This document shows positions 59,710 through 64,000 of a stretch of DNA of 64,000 bases, one piece after another. The notes beneath the pieces were generated by a model. That model searched no databases and had not been told where the DNA came from. It saw only the letters and a program-made list of their open reading frames with translations. Both the position numbers and the translations under genes were made by a program. The stretch is from the NCBI GenBank assembly GCA_025331125.1, contig JAOALB010000061.1, forward strand, positions 1 to 64,000, read 5' to 3'. The stretch is from Mycogone perniciosa (taxonomy: Eukaryota > Ascomycota > Sordariomycetes > Hypocreales > Hypocreaceae). Every line of letters starts with the position of its first letter. The first letter of the stretch is position 1.

Positions 59710-61003
59710 CTAGAGGTAGATGCCGATCCATTCCGTCTTGGCTGCTACTTTTGTGTCGCAGCCTTCAACCGCACATCTGATTTCGCTGGAGGAGTTAAAA
59801 GGTATCTTTCCCCCAGGAACAGGGAACCCAGCACCGTTGGGAGACGCTTTGGTCGGTTTCCTGTTCTCGAAGCATTCAGCACAATAGACCTTTTTTTTTG
59901 CAGTCAGCACCTCTCCACTCGTACATGAATAAATGTGCGGCTGGTCCACCTACATGGCCGCACTTCTTGAGAGCCCAAAAGTGATGCTCGCCAGGTGCTC
60001 TCTTCCTCTTCTTCGTCTGGATTGCTGAGCCTGTAGGATCGTACGCCAGCTCCTCGTTGCATGCGGGACAAACCACGACCTGTTCTTGGTCGGCGTCGGC
60101 ACACGTATTGCGGGTGAAGCCGTCTCTCGTAGGCGGAGCAGGCTCCATGGGCGGCTTAGGACTATCCTCCCGCGCTGCAGCTTCAGAGCCCGGCGGCGGG
60201 GGAATGCCACCGCGTATGAAATCCACGTTGAGAAAGCCTGCAAGGGTCCTACCGAAAGCAGAAGCGAAGTCTGGTTGCTGGAGAAGCTCAAGCTGGATGA
60301 GCTGATCGGTGCCTAAGCGTGGACGGACGTGTCGATGATGATGATGGTAGTGGTGTTGGTGGCTGTGGTGTCGTCCGGAGCGCCAGTGGTCTGGGACGGC
60401 TCGTCCTTCGTCTTCGGGAGAGTCGGCGGTTAGATCGATGAAGCTGGCTTGCGGGGCCATGAACGTGCTGTCGCTCCTTGCCAGCTGCGGGGGGGATATG
60501 CGCTGCGAGTTTGTCCTCCGGGGATTTCTCCCAATATTATTTTGCTGGTTTAGATGTTGATGTTGATGTTGTTGTTGCTGCTGCTGCTGTCCTGGAGGCA
60601 TCCGCCGCCGTTGAACGGGTGAGTCAGGCTCCTCCGTAAGGTCAATAACCGCCGTGTCCTGCGGCGGCGGTCTCGAGGCAGGGCGACGCCATGAAGAAGG
60701 GTGTTGTTGGGAGGTTTGTGCTCGTGACGGCCCTTGGGAGGCTGATCGGTTTTGTGGTGCTGCGGGTGTTGGTCGCCTCGCATGGTGGGCGCTACTACTA
60801 CTACTGCTGCCAGCTGGCCGAGTGCCACCAGCTGGAGATGGCAGCTGTAGGTTCATAAAGGTCCGTGGAGACGGCGCTATCCGCGCATTGAGCAGGTCTT
60901 CGAGTCGGTTTCGTCTGCCGTTCGATCTAGTCTGAGAGACCTGGACCTCAATGAGGTCGTCATCGCTTGTCGCCCCGAGCCCATCGTCCCCAGCCCGTGA
61001 CAT
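59710..61003 (-). CDS. SUMO-motif RING protein, Slx5-type STUbL-like
   Basis: Predicted nuclear ubiquitin-ligase component of 409 residues. Exon 1 is 61003-59954, the intron 59953-59890 (GTAGGT, CTGAC, A-tract, AAG), exon 2 59889-59710. Two SUMO-interacting motifs are visible: VIDLTEEPDSP and FIDLTADSPED. A Gln/His-rich low-complexity segment (QQQQQQQHQHQH) lies between them. The RING is split by the intron: VVCPACNEEL, then KKCGH|VYCAECF, then CAVEGCDTKV. Unspliced, the first exon would add a false tail. Layout (disordered, SIMs, C-terminal RING with KEWIGIYL-like end) resembles Slx5/Rfp-type SUMO-targeted ligases. Confidence 0.72.
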
Positions 61004-61866
61004 TTTCCGGAGGGCAGTCGCTGCTGTTGGCTGTCAGACACGCGATGTTTCGAGCTGAAGGACAGATGTGGATTTTGTGGTTCGTGGCGATGGAGGGGAA
61101 GTGTCGTTTATTTTTCAGAGGGGTTCTTCTGCTGGCGTCTGCCTGTTACTGCAGCCAGGCATTCACAGGCCGTACGCGTCGAGGATCGCGAGTGAAGGCC
61201 TCTTTGTTGGACTCTGTGGAAGCGAGCGTAAGGATATGGGTCGTTGTTGATGCAGAGAGTGTGCAGTGACGGCAGACCCTTTGGGCTTTGGGCTTTGGGC
61301 TTTGGGGAAGAGAAGACTCGTCGAGGCCGTTTGGAGGAGAGAAAATGTGCACACATGTGAGGAGGAATCGAGTCGGAGCTGTGCATTTGCTGACGAGTTG
61401 GAGACTCGGGAACGATAGAGCGCGAGAGGGTGAGAGGGTGAGAGGGAGAGAGAGCGAGAGAGCGAATGTCTGGTGGCGTCTCGTTTGGTGGTGTGAGGGT
61501 TGTTGGACTGTCCTGTCTGTCCGTTGATTATCCTTTGATTACGATAACAACAGTGGTACTACGAAGTACCTACGGAGAGCAATGGCCCAAAGTGGCAACA
61601 GGACAGTGCTATAACTTGGCGGGGCAGCTGTACTACTGCCTTGATAACTGTACGACTACGGGGTATTACTCAGTACTTCTGGATATCACCAAAGGAACAT
61701 TCCAGCTGATGACCAAATATTTGGAATTAGCATTTCCCCGAGAATCAATTGGCCTTGAATTCAGTTGGGCAACCGATATCTACTGCGTACTGGATGGTCA
61801 AATGTACCTGGTGGGTGCAATCGCCAAGTCAGGTACCTGTGCCACTTTCGAGGCGTGTATGTATCT
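61004..61866. other. intergenic with simple repeats; one unclassified frame
   Basis: Contains the CTTTGGG repeat and a GAGAGGG tract at about 61420-61465. A frame at 61466-61870 (plus) of 134 codons stays open and includes YYCLDNCTTTGYYSVLLDIT, but I recognise no family and do not call it a gene. Confidence 0.35.
61279..61306 (+). repeat. (CTTTGGG)n short tandem repeat
   Basis: Four adjacent copies of a 7-bp unit, ending CTTTGGGG, just upstream of the SUMO-motif RING gene start. Confidence 0.9.
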
Positions 61867-62714
61867 CTAATCGCTTGCATCGTCGCTCTCATAGTCAACA
61901 AAGCCTCCTCCTCTGCCCGTCTCCTCTCGCAGTTCTCTGTCCAGGCTTTCTATTTCCTTCATCATCTCACTCTCGTCATCTGCGCCAAACGTGCATGCCT
62001 CAAAGTCAATCAGAGTAGCAGTCTTATTATCCTGTCCGATAACAAAGTTGTACCGGTTGCAGTCCCGATGAAGAATGCCCAGTTTATGAAGCCGACCCAG
62101 AACCGCACGACAGATCTCCATGTCCTCAATGCCGGCATGACGGCCCTCGACCTTCTCCAACAGAAGCCCAATGACTCGGCCTTCCTCGTGGATATGGCCT
62201 AAAAAGCGAGGGCCAATGCCGGTCCCCTGGAGCAGTTGGTATGCCTTGGTTTCCTTCTCGATGTAAGGAATCTCCCATTCAAAACGGGCTATTTTGGCAA
62301 TCATTGACTGCCTGTGTGGCGAGTTGCTATCGCGTTTCCAAATGCATTCTTGGGTTCTTGGGTGAGCAGTCCCAGCTATTCTACCCTCTCGAGCTCGAGG
62401 AAGTTGATCTTTTCGGTGTGCCAGATGTTCCTAACACCAGCGAGCTCAAGCTGGGAGAACTCAGATTTCAAGTCCCCGGTTGCATCTTCGCGTGATATGT
62501 GCACGACATTCCAAGTATCACGATCATAGGCAATTGGTGGGAGAATCGTGGTGAAGCCGAGCGGCATATCATCCAACGCATCGCGGCTGAGAGTATTTAC
62601 GTGAACAACAAGATATTTGACTCGAGTCCCAGCCAGAACCCGATAATAGCAATCTTCTCTGCCTGAGATGGACGCTTCCAGAGAGATGATTCGGGGAGGA
62701 TCTGATGTCGCCAT
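61867..62714 (-). pseudogene. kinase-like (APH fold) protein, one frameshift
   Basis: The ATG at 62714 begins MATSDPPRIISLEASISGRE and runs to ELERVE, then TAG at 62376-62378. The frame continues one base over, through AHPRTQECIWKRD and IAKIARFEWEIPYIEKE, into the kinase core: GIGPRFLGHIHEEGRVIGLL, LHKLGILHRDCNRYNFVIG (HRD-type catalytic loop) and ATLIDFEAC (metal-binding Asp). It ends in an acidic tail. Fungal small kinase-like/APH proteins have this order. Reading through needs one base near 62377, so it is a recent pseudogene, a sequencing error, or it has an intron I cannot define. 177 bp separate its start from the divergent F-box start. Confidence 0.62.
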
Positions 62715-62891
62715 TTCGAATCTGTGATGCCGATGTTGAACAGAAAACAGCCAGCTTGAAAGCGATCCTTGTTGGGTATTGACAACAGCCACAAACCCGC
62801 TCCGGCGCCTAGTTGCCTTCTCTGCTCTTGTCACGATCCTAGAGATAAAGCCGATCAGTCGCGTCATCCACTCCAGAACCTCCACAGCACA

Positions 62892-63508
62892 ATGGGATCC
62901 AATTGTGAGAACCAGCAGGACGCAATTCTTCGTGTCGTCGCCTATCACCGACTAGATTTCGATCTTGCCTTGGTCCGGACCCGTCCACACGATCTTGATC
63001 TGGTTCAGGTTTCTCTCCGCGAACCTTTCACCAGCTCATCAGTCCATGGACTCGGTGATCTCGACTGTCTTCCTGCTGAGTTGATTCGATAATCATTCTT
63101 AGTTTGGATATTTCCTCCTACTTTCGATTCCGTCAGGTCAATAGACACGCTCGACGGGCTGCATCTCAGATACGTCAATACCAGGCCGTTTCTAAACATG
63201 GGCTGGAAGGCCTTCGTGGAGTCCTGCGCGGGAGAATCGCCTCTCACTTTACCATCCTGCACCTCTATCAACCCCTTGTGACATTAAACTGCACCTTGTG
63301 TGGTTCTTTTGGTGGCTTTCTATTTCTGCCGACGCTCACGCGGTACTGTTTCAAATGCATACTATCCTCTCTCCTTCTTCGTGTCGCATCTATCTCATCG
63401 GTATCCAAGGCCGCAAAGATGTCCCCCAATCGATTAAGCCAATTACTGCCAGTGCTACATACCGTACCTGGTGTATACTCGCTGTACAAACCTAGTCAAC
63501 GAGCCTGA
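62892..63508 (+). pseudogene. F-box protein, frameshifted
   Basis: The ATG at 62892 opens a frame with FTSSSVHGLGDLDCLPAELI, the start of a fungal F-box. It hits TAA at 63090-63092. Shifting by one base restores IILSLDISSYFRFRQVNRHA, then HFTILHLYQPLVTLNCTLCG, FGGFLFLPTLTRYCFKC and SVSKAAKMSPNRLSQLLPVL, up to VPGVYSLYKPSQRA and a stop at 63508. The Cys-pair region (CTLCG...CFKC) and FGGFLFLPT are typical of a large family of Pezizomycotina F-box proteins. Such proteins usually continue for another 100 or more residues, so the 3' part is also lost. Substrate adaptor for SCF ligases by family. Confidence 0.66.
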
Positions 63509-63878
63509 GTTTACGCGTTTACAGGGCGTCATGGATCATCTGGGCTTGGATGGACTCCCAAGATGAAAGCTTGCCACAGGTGATGATGCGAAGCCCCCCA
63601 ACCTGCTTTTGAGTCAGTAGTCTGCTTGGGAGTTTAGTAGTAGTACTGTCATCCCGCCCCAAGTTGATGCCTATCAATAGGAGACAGACAGAAATGGCAA
63701 TTGATGAGGTTTACGTGGGCACCAGGTTAGACATGTTCCATCGATTGATATCATTTTGTATGTCTTTCCAGCCGTGCAATGGCAGTGATAGACCCGTTTA
63801 GTGTACAGTCTTTTCGACCCAATATCATGCCCCTTTGTATTATAGAAAACAAAATCCCTGCTGCCGTTCCCCAATCTC
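63509..63878. other. intergenic, no gene
   Basis: Decayed downstream part of the F-box gene and 3' UTR of the gene at the window edge. Confidence 0.4.
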
Positions 63879-64000
63879 TCAATTCTTCACGCCGAATACA
63901 CTGACAACACCCTCGCCATTAACCACCACCAGCTTCTTCCCCGACTCGCCCCATCGCACAGCAATAGCCGGGTTGGAATTCCGGAACGGCTCGCTCCACT
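63879..64000 (-). CDS. 3' end of an unidentified gene (partial)
   Basis: From the window edge the minus strand reads WSEPFRNSNPAIAVRWGESG, then KKLVVVNGEGVVSVFGVKN, to a TGA at 63879-63881. Composition is clearly protein-like, and it may be the last beta-strands of a beta-propeller protein. The rest lies outside the window. Confidence 0.45.
   Translation of the reverse strand, partial: WSEPFRNSNPAIAVRWGESGKKLVVVNGEGVVSVFGVKN

Noticed and set aside
61279..61306. Telomere-like repeat
   Set aside because: The unit CTTTGGG differs from TTAGGG and the tract is only four copies inside a gene-rich interval.
61466..61870. 134-codon open frame as a gene
   Set aside because: No recognised family; overlaps simple repeats and abuts another gene's 3' end.

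Overview
The window comes from a filamentous ascomycete (Pezizomycotina). Short spliceosomal introns of about 50-100 bp have GTAAGT-like donors and CTAAC/CTGAC branch sites. The proteins are of fungal type (Zn2Cys6 regulator, Dom34, Rrb1, a GABA-permease-like carrier, DUF7703, a fungal F-box protein). Two very AT-rich, TpA-rich blocks, with C-to-T and G-to-A transitions and nonsense codons at old Trp and Gln sites, are typical of repeat-induced point mutation (RIP). I cannot fix the genus.

Left third (1-25.1 kb): transposons and dead genes. It holds fragments of Tad-like LINEs, a RIP-decayed alpha/beta hydrolase gene, a tRNA-like 74-mer, a solo LTR with a 5-bp target duplication, and a decayed Cys-rich repeat gene. 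A Zn2Cys6 transcription-factor pseudogene is split by a 6.6-kb Gypsy element (8133-14734, duplication GCTAT). A second, 6.8-kb Gypsy element (18275-25052, duplication AGAAT) sits inside a LINE and ends 59 bp before the start of a CCCH/RBR ubiquitin-ligase gene. That gene carries an in-frame TAG between its two CCCH fingers, possibly RIP leakage.

Middle (25.1-45 kb): the RBR ligase, a DUF7703 membrane protein, an amino-acid/GABA-type permease with a GATA-rich upstream region, ribosome-assembly protein Rrb1, NMN adenylyltransferase, and a six-exon MFS transporter. Next comes the most unusual locus. At 41.7-43.95 kb lies a secreted, Kex2-type repeat protein. Ten tandem mini-exons of 54-78 bp, all bounded by phase-2 introns, mostly encode one Met-rich unit with a Lys-Arg site. 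The introns are also homologous to each other, so the gene grew by duplication of whole exon-intron modules. One base appears to be missing in exon 1.

Right third (45-64 kb): mostly housekeeping genes. These are a DUF2278 protein, thioredoxin, a WDR44/Dgr2-like WD40 protein, Dom34/pelota, an aldo-keto reductase with an 11-bp exon, a disordered protein with a PCNA-box-like motif, and a SUMO-motif RING protein resembling Slx5-type STUbLs. A divergent kinase-like / F-box pair follows, each broken by one frameshift, and then the 3' end of an unidentified gene. Dispersed TACGGAGTAC-type repeats fill several intergenic stretches.
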